Source: an uncultured Sutterella sp. (GTDB lineage Bacteria; Pseudomonadota; Gammaproteobacteria; Burkholderiales; Burkholderiaceae_F). Taken from it: a stretch of DNA of 53,469 nt. The stretch spans positions 1 to 53,469 of the forward strand of contig CAJKMT010000004.1 of the NCBI GenBank assembly GCA_905201055.1. The letters run 5' to 3'. Below the pieces are notes generated by a model that was given only the letters and a program-made list of their open reading frames with translations, did no database searches and had not been told where the DNA came from. Within the stretch, counting starts at the first letter, position 1. Each line of letters begins with the position of its first letter. This document shows positions 1 to 6,452 of this stretch, piece after piece. A program made the position numbers and the translations under genes.

Positions 1-49
1 AGGAATCATAATCCTTGTGTCCGGGGGTCGAGTCCCTGACTCGCCACCA
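1..49 (+). tRNA. 3' part of a tRNA with CAU anticodon (tRNA-Met or tRNA-Ile2), cut by the window edge
   Basis: The window opens inside the anticodon stem. The loop at 5-11 reads ATCATAA, giving anticodon CAT at 7-9 preceded by the invariant T and followed by A. The 3' stem half is TCCTT (12-16), then a 5-nt variable region, a T-arm at 22-38 (CGGGG paired with CCCTG), an acceptor 3' strand at 39-45, discriminator A46 and an encoded CCA at 47-49. The visible half cannot separate elongator tRNA-Met from the lysidine-modified tRNA-Ile; the anticodon stem is not that of an initiator. The T-loop reads GTCGAGT, with G where T54 is nearly invariant. A recombinase gene follows, so the 3' end may have been rebuilt by integration. 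Confidence 0.88.
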
Positions 50-59
50 AGAATCCCAA

Positions 60-88
60 GGCGATGGTCTAAAAACCATCGCCTTTTT
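60..88 (+). terminator. Rho-independent terminator of the tRNA
   Basis: A perfect 9-bp stem, GGCGATGGT (60-68) with ACCATCGCC (75-83), encloses a 6-nt loop and is followed by five T residues (84-88). It sits 10 nt after the tRNA CCA end, as expected for a tRNA transcript terminator. Confidence 0.9.
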
Positions 89-101
89 ATTTGTTCTTGG
101 C

Positions 102-161
102 GGCTCGCATTGACACGAACCCCCGTAATTTCAAGCATTCCAGCGCAGTCGACAAATCCCA
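102..161. repeat. Left copy of an imperfect direct repeat flanking the integrase
   Basis: The run from 102 to 130 (starting GGCTCGCATTGACACGAA and ending GTAATT) recurs at 1755-1782 with one C fewer, and similarity continues about 30 nt further with scattered substitutions. The two copies bracket the recombinase gene, so they are candidate attachment or recombination sites. The reverse complement of this copy loosely resembles the tRNA 3' end (a G5 run, TCG, GTC, then CCAAGAA), which may mean it is an inverted, decayed attachment core. Confidence 0.6.
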
Positions 162-223
162 CCGTGATCTCGTGCTCACATCAAGCCCAATCGCACACGA
201 ATTCTTGCCTTTTTTCGTCCGAA

Positions 224-355
224 GGGTGACCAAATGTATACCCCGAGGGTGACCAAGCACTTCGTGCAAAGCCTTGGCACCAGGGCGATTCCGTGGCATT
301 GTGTGTCCAGAGGGTGACCAAAATAACGATCAAGGGGTGACCAAAGGGTGACCAA
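224..355 (+). repeat. Five direct copies of GGGTGACCAA upstream of and overlapping the integrase start
   Basis: The decamer GGGTGACCAA occurs at 224-233, 247-256, 312-321, 335-344 and 346-355, all in the same orientation. Copies 1-2 and 3-4 are each spaced by 23 bp. The last copy contains the GTG taken as the integrase start. Iterated direct sites beside an int gene are typical of the arm-type sites bound by the small N-terminal domain of P4-like recombinases, so these are inferred to be arm sites that may also autoregulate int. Confidence 0.7.
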
Positions 356-1655
356 GGCGCGCATTTCGACATTAGATGACGGCGTTTACGCCGTAGGTGG
401 AGTGGTCGGCTTGCGCATTAGAAAACGCAACGGCACGACCCGATACTTGATGCGTTGGAGTCGTCACGGGGTTCGACATGACTATTACCTGCCGCGTGAC
501 ATTTCCCTTACAGAAGCACGAAGACTCGGTGCAGAGTGTCGGTATCAGTTGGATCGTGGTGAAGATCCGAGAGTAGAACATAAACGTCGGGAAGTCGAAG
601 CAATCGAAAAACTCCACAAGCTCGAAACTCAAAAATCGGCATACCTCAAAACCTTCCGCAATGTGGCGGTTGAATGGTTTGAATATCAACGTTCAATCAA
701 CGCCTGGGCTAACAATGAGAAGGGGGAACGCACAGCGTACCTGCGACTCCGTAAACACGTATACCCACTCATTGGTAATCAAGTTATTCAGGAGTTGGGT
801 GTTGAAGATGCGGTGAAAGTTTTGACACCTGTTTGGAAATCAAAGAACTCTGCCGACAAGATCTACCAGTTATTAAGACGAATATTTGAGTTCGCAATCG
901 TGAAGAAGTACTACGTGGGAGTTAACCCAATTGATAAACGGGGATCACTGGGAGTTCTCTTACAGCCGTTAACACTTCAACGGTCGGCAGCTGACAACAT
1001 GGCGGCGTTACCGTATGAGCGGGTGCCTGATTTGATGCGAGCGCTGATTGACAATGGCACGAACTCTGCCCTGGCAGTGGCATTTTCGATTCTGACAGCC
1101 TCACGCTTTCGGGCGGTTCGGCTGTCAGAGTGGTCGGAGTGTGAATTAGACGGAGAGATTCCTTTATGGCGTATACCACTGGAACATGACAAAAATAAAG
1201 GTCGGGGAATTCATCACGTTCCTCTCAGCCCCCAGGCTTTGGTTATCCTTCAAAAGATGAAATCACGTAAGCATGACAGGTCGAGTTTCATTTTCCCAAG
1301 TGTTCGAGGTTTGGCATTGTGCGATTCGGTCCCGTCAACATTGTTCCGATCAATGAGTGCAGACCAAGTCCTGGCAGGACAGGAACCGTGGGTGGATCCG
1401 TTTATGTTGGACTCCGATGGAAAGCCTAAGGTGGCAACTCAACACGGAACAGCTCGGGCAAGTTTCAAATCATGGGCAAAATCAGACAAGCTCGGTAACT
1501 TCGGTAAGTATCCCGAGGAACTAATCGAAGCGTGCCTACTTCATTCAATCAGGAAACGCTACAACGGAGCGTATGATAGGTCAACCTTTGATCAGGCGCG
1601 TTATCAGATATTGTGTGCTTGGGGTCAGTATTGTTTCTCACGACTTGAACTGTAA
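348..1655 (+). CDS. Tyrosine recombinase/integrase, P4-like family
   Basis: This 435-residue protein looks like an integrase of the P4/DUF4102 group. An N-terminal arm-DNA-binding region (about residues 1-90) is followed by a core-binding helical domain (about 100-200) and a catalytic domain. Probable catalytic residues are an Arg near 254 in the segment SRFRAVRLSEW, the His-Arg box near 365 (HGTAR, one residue longer than the common HGFR form), a His near 399 and the nucleophilic Tyr near 408 (AYDRS). The GTG start lies within an iterated repeat and has no clear ribosome-binding site, so the true start could differ slightly. It lies just after a tRNA 3' end and reads away from it, the usual arrangement of a tRNA-targeting genomic island. 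Only the Fic gene obviously accompanies it, which suggests a small or decayed element. Confidence 0.88.
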   Translation: MTKARISTLDDGVYAVGGVVGLRIRKRNGTTRYLMRWSRHGVRHDYYLPRDISLTEARRLGAECRYQLDRGEDPRVEHKRREVEAIEKLHKLETQKSAYLKTFRNVAVEWFEYQRSINAWANNEKGERTAYLRLRKHVYPLIGNQVIQELGVEDAVKVLTPVWKSKNSADKIYQLLRRIFEFAIVKKYYVGVNPIDKRGSLGVLLQPLTLQRSAADNMAALPYERVPDLMRALIDNGTNSALAVAFSILTASRFRAVRLSEWSECELDGEIPLWRIPLEHDKNKGRGIHHVPLSPQALVILQKMKSRKHDRSSFIFPSVRGLALCDSVPSTLFRSMSADQVLAGQEPWVDPFMLDSDGKPKVATQHGTARASFKSWAKSDKLGNFGKYPEELIEACLLHSIRKRYNGAYDRSTFDQARYQILCAWGQYCFSRLEL

Positions 1656-1722
1656 AGTTAACTGTCTAACTGTCAAATTTACTGTCTAACTGTCAAGAAG
1701 AACTGTAAAGCTACTGTATAAA
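1648..1722 (+). repeat. ACTGT-motif array at the end of the integrase gene
   Basis: The 16-mer ACTGTCTAACTGTCAA is present twice, at 1661-1676 and 1681-1696, giving a 20-bp period. Shorter ACTGT copies occur at 1649, 1702 and 1713, so about seven ACTGT motifs fall within 70 bp. The string AACTGTAAAG spans the integrase stop codon (1648) and recurs near 1701. The array could be protein-binding sites, for example for an excisionase or the second integrase arm, or a slippage product. Confidence 0.55.
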
Positions 1723-1739
1723 GTTTTCTGTTGTGAGTT

Positions 1740-1813
1740 ATTCGTGTGCGATTGGGCTCGCATTGACACGAACCCCGTAATTACAGGCTTCCCATCGCAA
1801 TCGATCAATCCAA
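1740..1813. repeat. Right copy of the integrase-flanking repeat plus an inverted 18-mer
   Basis: Bases 1755-1782 repeat 102-130 almost exactly, with imperfect similarity to about 1813. Immediately to the left, 1740-1757 (ATTCGTGTGCGATTGGGC) is the exact reverse complement of 185-202 in the left flank. A short inverted repeat TTCGTGT/ACACGAA (1741-1747 and 1766-1772) adds dyad symmetry. The rest of the 1656-1984 intergenic stretch holds the ACTGT array, AT-rich DNA and the repeats ahead of fic; no further gene is visible. Confidence 0.6.
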
Positions 1814-1910
1814 TTCACACGCAAATCTCATCGCGATTGCGTGATCAAATTGAATTCAATCACACGAGTCATTGCCTTTCAAAATTTTAGCGATGGTTTA
1901 GGAGTGTTTT

Positions 1911-1990
1911 CTAATGTTATTACGGTTTTTCTAATGGAATATAATGGAATCTAATGGAATATAATGTCTTTCTAGTGGAATCTAATGGAT
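1911..1990 (+). repeat. Helically phased 10-bp repeats covering the fic start codon
   Basis: Motifs of the form CTAATG or ATAATG (one is CTAGTG) begin at 1911, 1931, 1941, 1951, 1961, 1972 and 1982. The central units read CTAATGGAAT and ATAATGGAAT with an exact 10-bp step. The last unit contains the ATG of the Fic gene at 1985. One-helical-turn spacing fits a protein polymerising along one face of the DNA. Autoregulation by the Fic protein's own C-terminal winged helix is a reasonable inference. Confidence 0.7.
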
Positions 1991-3055
1991 TTGCGTATGA
2001 AGTTCACCTTGAATGAAAAATCGTTTTTCTTTGACGAAGAAATCGTTGCTCTTTTGATGGAAATTGAGGAATTTAAGGGTGGTTGGAAGGCTTATGGCAA
2101 CCTTGCTCCGGAAAGATTGACAGAGTTGCAGCGAATAGCAACGATCGAAAGCATAGGCTCGTCGACTCGCATAGAGGGTGGAAAGCTTACTGATGAAGAA
2201 GTTGCTCGTGTCATGGCAGGACTGTCATCTCAGTCGTTCAGATCTAGAGATGAACAGGAAGTGGCTGGTTACGGACTCCTGATGAATGCGATTTTTGAGT
2301 CGTGGGAAGATATGCCCTTGACGGAAAATATCATTAAACAATTGCACGCGATTCTTATGCGTGTCAGCGACAAAGATTCTCGTCATCGCGGGGCTTATAA
2401 GACAGTTGAAAACAATGTAGCAGCTTTTGATCGAGAGGGACACCAATTGGGAGTTGTATTCGAAACGGCTACAGCGTTTGAAACCCCTCAATGTATGGAG
2501 CAGTTGGTTGAGTGGACAAATTTAAAACTCGTTGAAGGGAGATTGCCGCCTTTAATTATTATCGGAATGTTTGTTGTAGTATTTTTGGCCATACATCCTT
2601 TTCAAGACGGTAATGGTCGGTTATCGCGAGCACTCACAATTTTGTTGCTTTTGCGCTCAGGCTATGTTTATGTACCGTATAGTTCGTTGGAAAGCATTAT
2701 TGAGGCAACAAAACAGAGTTACTACATTTCCTTGCGAGCCACTCAACGAACGCTTCAAAACGAAGAACCGAATTGGAATGTATGGCTTGTGTATTTCTTA
2801 AAATCACTGGTTAGCCAAGTCAGGAATTTGAAACGCAAAATTGAGAATGAGCATCTTTTGAAAGCGATGCCTGAAACATCACTAAGAATAATAGAGACTC
2901 TTAAATCACATGGGACAATGAGCATTTCCGAAATGGAAAATGTGCTTCAAATTAATAAATTTACGCTAAGAGATCATTTCAAACGTTTGACTGCAGAAGG
3001 TTATCTGGTGAAAACTGGGCAAGGGCGTGCGACTCGGTACAGTTTGAAGTTTTAG
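1985..3055 (+). CDS. Fic family protein (probable AMP-transferase) with C-terminal winged helix
   Basis: The 356-residue protein carries the complete Fic catalytic motif HPFQDGNGR near residues 204-212; the His and the DGNGR anion-binding loop are the residues that support nucleotidyl transfer. Near residues 58-65 the sequence SSTRIEGG matches the inhibitory helix motif (S/T)xxxE(G/N) ahead of the Fic core, so this is a class II self-inhibited Fic protein. The C-terminal 80 residues resemble a winged helix-turn-helix, a common architecture for Fic proteins that may bind their own promoter. ATG 1985 lies inside the repeat array; ATG 1997 is an alternative. No separate antitoxin gene is seen, consistent with the built-in inhibitory motif. 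The target is unknown. It probably belongs to the mobile region. Confidence 0.88.
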   Translation: MDLRMKFTLNEKSFFFDEEIVALLMEIEEFKGGWKAYGNLAPERLTELQRIATIESIGSSTRIEGGKLTDEEVARVMAGLSSQSFRSRDEQEVAGYGLLMNAIFESWEDMPLTENIIKQLHAILMRVSDKDSRHRGAYKTVENNVAAFDREGHQLGVVFETATAFETPQCMEQLVEWTNLKLVEGRLPPLIIIGMFVVVFLAIHPFQDGNGRLSRALTILLLLRSGYVYVPYSSLESIIEATKQSYYISLRATQRTLQNEEPNWNVWLVYFLKSLVSQVRNLKRKIENEHLLKAMPETSLRIIETLKSHGTMSISEMENVLQINKFTLRDHFKRLTAEGYLVKTGQGRATRYSLKF

Positions 3056-3078
3056 TCAGAAAGGTTCTTAGCCATTTG

Positions 3079-3108
3079 AAAAAAGTCCCCGAATCTTGTG
3101 ATTCGGGG
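3079..3108 (-). terminator. Terminator for the upstream-lying minus-strand usp gene
   Basis: A perfect 9-bp stem CCCCGAATC/GATTCGGGG (3087-3095 and 3100-3108) has a 4-nt loop and is followed on the minus strand by AC and then six T residues (3084-3079). It lies downstream of the usp stop at 3140 and may also stop fic transcripts arriving from the other side. Confidence 0.8.
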
Positions 3109-3139
3109 GTGAGGTTCCTATGTCATTGCTGTCTTAAAT

Positions 3140-4036
3140 TCAATTTTCTCCCGGCACAATCAGAATAGGCATTCTGCAGGAAGAGACCATGGCGCGGGTG
3201 GAGCTGCCGAATACGAGTGAAGAAACACGTCCTTTGCCGTGAGAACCCATGACAACCATGTCAAGGTTTTCGTCAGCATAGCGGGTGAGTGTTGTGTGTA
3301 AGGGGCCTCTCAATTGAACTGTCTTTACGTTCAATTCTGCAGATTGCAGTTGAGGCAACGCTTTTTCAAAGGCTCTGCGGCATTCCTCTTCTTCGTACTG
3401 CTCGAAAAGTTTATCCATTTCCACCGTGCCCTTATCGATGAGATCCGGCGGAATTCGTTCTTCGTCAGCGTGCACATAAATGACTTCGAAGGATGCACCT
3501 TCGCCGAACAGGGCTTTGTTGTCAGCCACAAATTTCGCGCACCGTTCACCGAACCCGGAACCATCAACCGCAATGCCGATTTTGAGGTTGTCATCACGCG
3601 GCGTGTAGTGTTCACGGCAAATGAGAACCGGACAGGTTGCTTTTGCCAAAGTGCCCAATGAGACAGAACCCAGGTAAAGCGCTTTAACGGCTCCAAGGCC
3701 TCTGGCACCCATGACGATTAAGTCTGCAGAGGTTTCACGGGCGTGCTCGGCAATGACAGTTGCCGGATTACCGATTTTGCTCGTCTTGATGGCTCCCTCG
3801 GGTAGGGTGGCGAGGTCTTCAGCCATGTCATCAAACACGGCTTTGATCAGTTTTTCATAAGACCAGGGCTGAACATTAAAGTCACCGCCCTCGGCAAAGC
3901 CGGGTCTGTAGGCTCTTTGCACATAGAGCACTTCAATTGTGGGTTTTTGAGAGTGAAGCCACGATTTTCTGGTGTTGATAAAACGAATCGCTTCGCGGCA
4001 GTCCGCGCCTCCGTCAATCGGAATCAAGATACGCAT
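3140..4036 (-). CDS. Universal stress protein with two tandem Usp domains (copy 1)
   Basis: This protein of about 298 residues has two Usp domains in one chain, each starting with the typical beta-strand (MRILIPIDGG at the N terminus, LKIGIAVDGSG in the second). Both halves carry the nucleotide-binding pattern GxxGxGx(9)G(S/T): MGARGLGA...LGSVS in the first and MGSHGKGR...FGSSTRA in the second, so ATP-binding Usp proteins are likely. Start 4036 is chosen because a GGAGTG ribosome-binding site lies just upstream; the longer ORF start at 4054 would place that site inside the gene. The role is inferred as a soluble stress or energy-limitation response factor. A paralogue lies 209 bp upstream on the same strand, each gene with its own terminator and a shared upstream motif. 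Confidence 0.9.
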   Translation of the reverse strand: MRILIPIDGGADCREAIRFINTRKSWLHSQKPTIEVLYVQRAYRPGFAEGGDFNVQPWSYEKLIKAVFDDMAEDLATLPEGAIKTSKIGNPATVIAEHARETSADLIVMGARGLGAVKALYLGSVSLGTLAKATCPVLICREHYTPRDDNLKIGIAVDGSGFGERCAKFVADNKALFGEGASFEVIYVHADEERIPPDLIDKGTVEMDKLFEQYEEEECRRAFEKALPQLQSAELNVKTVQLRGPLHTTLTRYADENLDMVVMGSHGKGRVSSLVFGSSTRAMVSSCRMPILIVPGEN

Positions 4037-4105
4037 ATAACACTCCATTGTCAAAATAACTCACAAAATTCAATGAGTTATTGAGGTTTTTAAATTGTTT
4101 TCCCT

Positions 4106-4119
4106 TGATTTCAGTGTAC
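4106..4119 (-). promoter_or_regulatory. Conserved upstream element of usp copy 1
   Basis: On the minus strand this reads GTACACTGAAATCA and is identical to 5235-5248 upstream of the second usp gene. Flanking similarity (CTCG, then TACGCAAT or a close variant) extends about 20 bp further upstream. TACACT could serve as the -10 box. Intergenic DNA between paralogues is otherwise dissimilar, so this is probably a shared promoter or regulator site. Confidence 0.5.
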
Positions 4120-4170
4120 GCTGATTGCGTATTAACGAGTAAGGGAAAACACTAATATTTGATAAAAGGC

Positions 4171-4208
4171 AAACAAACAGAAAGCCCGCCGGAAATTTCC
4201 GACGGGCT
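4171..4208 (-). terminator. Terminator of usp copy 2
   Basis: The stem AGCCCGCCGG (4183-4192) pairs with CCGACGGGCT (4199-4208). The one irregular pair becomes a G-U wobble when read on the minus strand, which supports minus-strand use. A T-rich tail (TTCTGTTTGTTTG) follows at lower coordinates. Confidence 0.75.
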
Positions 4209-4244
4209 AAGAAGGAAAACTCAAATCAAATGAGTGTTCAGTCC

Positions 4245-5135
4245 TTAGACATTCGGCACGACCAATATCGGAAGATTGGTGGCGGCAATCATTGCACGAG
4301 TGGAGCTGCCAAACACAAGCGACCGTAACGCGCCTTTGCCATGCGTGCCCATAACCATCACATCGAGATGTTCATCGGCGTACTTCGGTAACACGTCTTC
4401 AGGATTGCCGATCAATTTAACCGCTTTCACAGGGACGCCGGCAATATCGAATTTTTCCACCGGTTCCTTGACCGAGGCCTCAAATTCAAGCCCTTGAATT
4501 TCTTCCCAACTCATCTGCGGAGGCACGGGCCCTTCGTTGACAAAGTCAGGGGCGTAGAGCGGATCATCGGGGACGGCATTGATGATTTCGAAAGTGGCAT
4601 CTTTGCCGAAGAAATGCCGATGAGCGATCAAGTATTCCGCACACTTAGGACCGAAGGGGGAATCATCCACGGAAAGTCCGACATGAAGTCCTGCGGATTT
4701 CACTTCAGTGGTCTGACGGAAGACAAGTACCGGGCACTTCGAAGAAGCGATGGTCGCCAGAGACACGGACCCCAGGTAGAGGTTCTGCAGCGCGCTCAAA
4801 CCCCGTGCGCCCATGATAATGAGGTCGGCTTTTTGCTCGTTGGCATAGTCCGGAATCACACGGGCAGGGTGACCCACCAAAACGGTTTTCTTAACAGAAC
4901 CGGGGATCGCCTCAATTTCTTGAGCGATGGCGCTCCATACGCTCTTGGCGCGCGCTTCATAGTAAGCGCTTAGATCAAACTCATCTTGCTCGGTTACTCG
5001 TTCGACAATCGGCTTTTGAACATACACAAGTTCAATATCCGGTTTTTCTTCTTCAAACCACTCTTTTTTGGTGGCAACGAATCGAATCGCTTCGCGGCAA
5101 TCTTTACCGCCGTCAACAGGAACTATCACACGCAT
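4245..5135 (-). CDS. Universal stress protein with two tandem Usp domains (copy 2)
   Basis: A protein of about 296 residues, clearly paralogous to the gene at 3140-4036, with the same opening (MRVIVPVDGGKDCREAIRF) and the same two GxxGxGx(9)G(S/T) nucleotide-binding motifs (MGARGLSALQNLYLGSVS and MGTHGKGALRSLVFGSST). The start at 5135 is preferred because AAGGAG lies at 5145-5150, nine bases upstream; the open frame extends to 5162. The gene is divergent from pheS. Two adjacent double-Usp genes indicate local duplication followed by divergence, perhaps to form heteromers or to respond to different conditions. Confidence 0.9.
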   Translation of the reverse strand: MRVIVPVDGGKDCREAIRFVATKKEWFEEEKPDIELVYVQKPIVERVTEQDEFDLSAYYEARAKSVWSAIAQEIEAIPGSVKKTVLVGHPARVIPDYANEQKADLIIMGARGLSALQNLYLGSVSLATIASSKCPVLVFRQTTEVKSAGLHVGLSVDDSPFGPKCAEYLIAHRHFFGKDATFEIINAVPDDPLYAPDFVNEGPVPPQMSWEEIQGLEFEASVKEPVEKFDIAGVPVKAVKLIGNPEDVLPKYADEHLDVMVMGTHGKGALRSLVFGSSTRAMIAATNLPILVVPNV

Positions 5136-5234
5136 AAATCGCATCTCCTTGTTGTCTGTCAAATTTGTGGGAGAGTGTGCAAAAAAATCTTTATATTCAA
5201 CGAGATGATGAGTAGAAGCTTTTGCCTGCTTTCC

Positions 5235-5248
5235 TGATTTCAGTGTAC
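5235..5248 (-). promoter_or_regulatory. Conserved upstream element of usp copy 2
   Basis: Exact 14-bp match to the element upstream of usp copy 1 (GTACACTGAAATCA on the minus strand), with related flanks. It lies about 100 bp before the start codon, the distance also seen for copy 1 (about 70-80 bp), which supports a shared promoter. Confidence 0.5.
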
Positions 5249-5338
5249 TCCGATATTGCGTAATCCGAGCATTTTTTTTTGATCCTGAAAGTGATTGCAG
5301 AACGTGGGAAAAGTCAGGAAAAAGCCTTGAAAATCAGG

Positions 5339-5367
5339 CTGAAAAGCGAAAATGAACAGACTATAAT
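5339..5367 (+). promoter_or_regulatory. Predicted sigma-70 promoter of pheST
   Basis: A perfect -10 box TATAAT (5362-5367) is preceded, at the optimal 17 bp, by CTGAAA (5339-5344), which matches four of six -35 positions. The distance to the pheS ATG at 5403 is 35 bp. No Phe-rich leader peptide or attenuator is visible here, and no rplT gene precedes, so pheST appears to have its own promoter. Confidence 0.65.
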
Positions 5368-5402
5368 TAAAACTTTCTTTGACTTATGACAAGCGAATAA
5401 TT

Positions 5403-6422
5403 ATGCAAGATTTGTCCCAGATCATTGCCCAAGCTCAGAGCGCTTTTGCTGAGGCTGCAACGCCTGCTGCGCTGGAAGATGCGAAGGCGAAATTTTTAGG
5501 GAAAACCGGTGCGATCACGGTTTTAATGAAAGGTCTCTCCAAACTCACGCCTGAAGAAAAGCGCGAGATGGGACAAGCATTAGGCAGCGCAAAGCGCGCC
5601 GTGGAACAAGCGCTCGAAGCCCGTCGTGAAGAGTTGGCCAATGAAAAGCTTGCGGCGCGTCTTGCCGCTGAAGCGCTCGACGTGACGCTGCCCGGACGCA
5701 AGTACCCGCAAGGGGGCGTGCATCCTGTGATCATGACGCAGATGCGCATTGAAGAGATTTTCCGCTCCATCGGTTTTGATGTGGCCGACGGTCCTGAAAT
5801 TGAAACCGACTGGTATTCCTTTACCGCACTTAATAATCCTCCCAACCATCCGGCCCGCTCCATGCAGGATACGTTCTACGTGGACATGAAGGATGAAACG
5901 GGCAAACTCTTGCCTTTGCGCCCGCACACTTCTCCCATGCAGGTGCGCTATGCCCGCACGCACACGCCCCCGATCAAAGTGCTCGCTCCGGGCCGCACCT
6001 ATCGTGTGGACAGTGACGCTACTCACTCGCCGATGTTCCATCAGGTCGAAGGCCTGTGGATTGACACGGACGTGAGTTTCTCGGACTTAAAGGGCGTTTA
6101 TACGGATTTCTTGCGCCAGTTCTTTGAAACCGATGAATTGAAGGTGCGTTTCCGCCCGAGTTACTTCCCGTTTACCGAACCTTCTGTCGAAGTCGACATG
6201 ATGTTTACGAGCGGTCCGAAGAAGGGCCGTTGGCTGGAAATTTCCGGTGCCGGCGAAGTGCACCCGAATGTGGTTCGCAATTACGGTCTGGATCCGGAAC
6301 GCTATATCGGTTTTGCATTCGGTTCCGGTCTTGAACGTTTGACGATGCTTCGCTACGGAATTGACGATTTGCGTCTGTTCTTTGAAGGTGATTTGCGGTT
6401 TCTTACGCAATTTAATCGTTAA
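5403..6422 (+). CDS. pheS: Phenylalanyl-tRNA synthetase alpha subunit
   Basis: This 339-residue product charges tRNA-Phe with phenylalanine as the catalytic alpha subunit of the cytoplasmic alpha2-beta2 enzyme. An N-terminal coiled-coil arm (about 1-90) precedes the class II core. The start region MQDLSQIIAQAQ is characteristic, so ATG 5403 is preferred over the in-frame start at 5379. Class II motifs are present: motif 2 around the segment GRTYRVDSDATHSPMFHQVEG and motif 3 near the C terminus (GFAFGSGLERLTMLRYGI). It is followed 30 bp later by pheT on the same strand, with ihfA next, the usual proteobacterial order. Confidence 0.98.
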   Translation: MQDLSQIIAQAQSAFAEAATPAALEDAKAKFLGKTGAITVLMKGLSKLTPEEKREMGQALGSAKRAVEQALEARREELANEKLAARLAAEALDVTLPGRKYPQGGVHPVIMTQMRIEEIFRSIGFDVADGPEIETDWYSFTALNNPPNHPARSMQDTFYVDMKDETGKLLPLRPHTSPMQVRYARTHTPPIKVLAPGRTYRVDSDATHSPMFHQVEGLWIDTDVSFSDLKGVYTDFLRQFFETDELKVRFRPSYFPFTEPSVEVDMMFTSGPKKGRWLEISGAGEVHPNVVRNYGLDPERYIGFAFGSGLERLTMLRYGIDDLRLFFEGDLRFLTQFNR

Positions 6423-6452
6423 TGGCTCAACAATTTTTGAAGAGAAAACAAG

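Noticed and set aside
17..229. 70-codon plus-strand frame at the window start
   Set aside because: It runs through the tRNA 3' end and its terminator and has no coding character.
348..3055. Full integrative element with attL and attR
   Set aside because: No second copy of the tRNA 3' end was found downstream of fic, so element limits cannot be set; only the repeats around int are reported.
5205..5237. Short peptide MMSRSFCLLS upstream of pheS as a possible Phe leader
   Set aside because: Only one Phe codon, lies upstream of the predicted pheS promoter, and no alternative terminator/antiterminator pairing was found.
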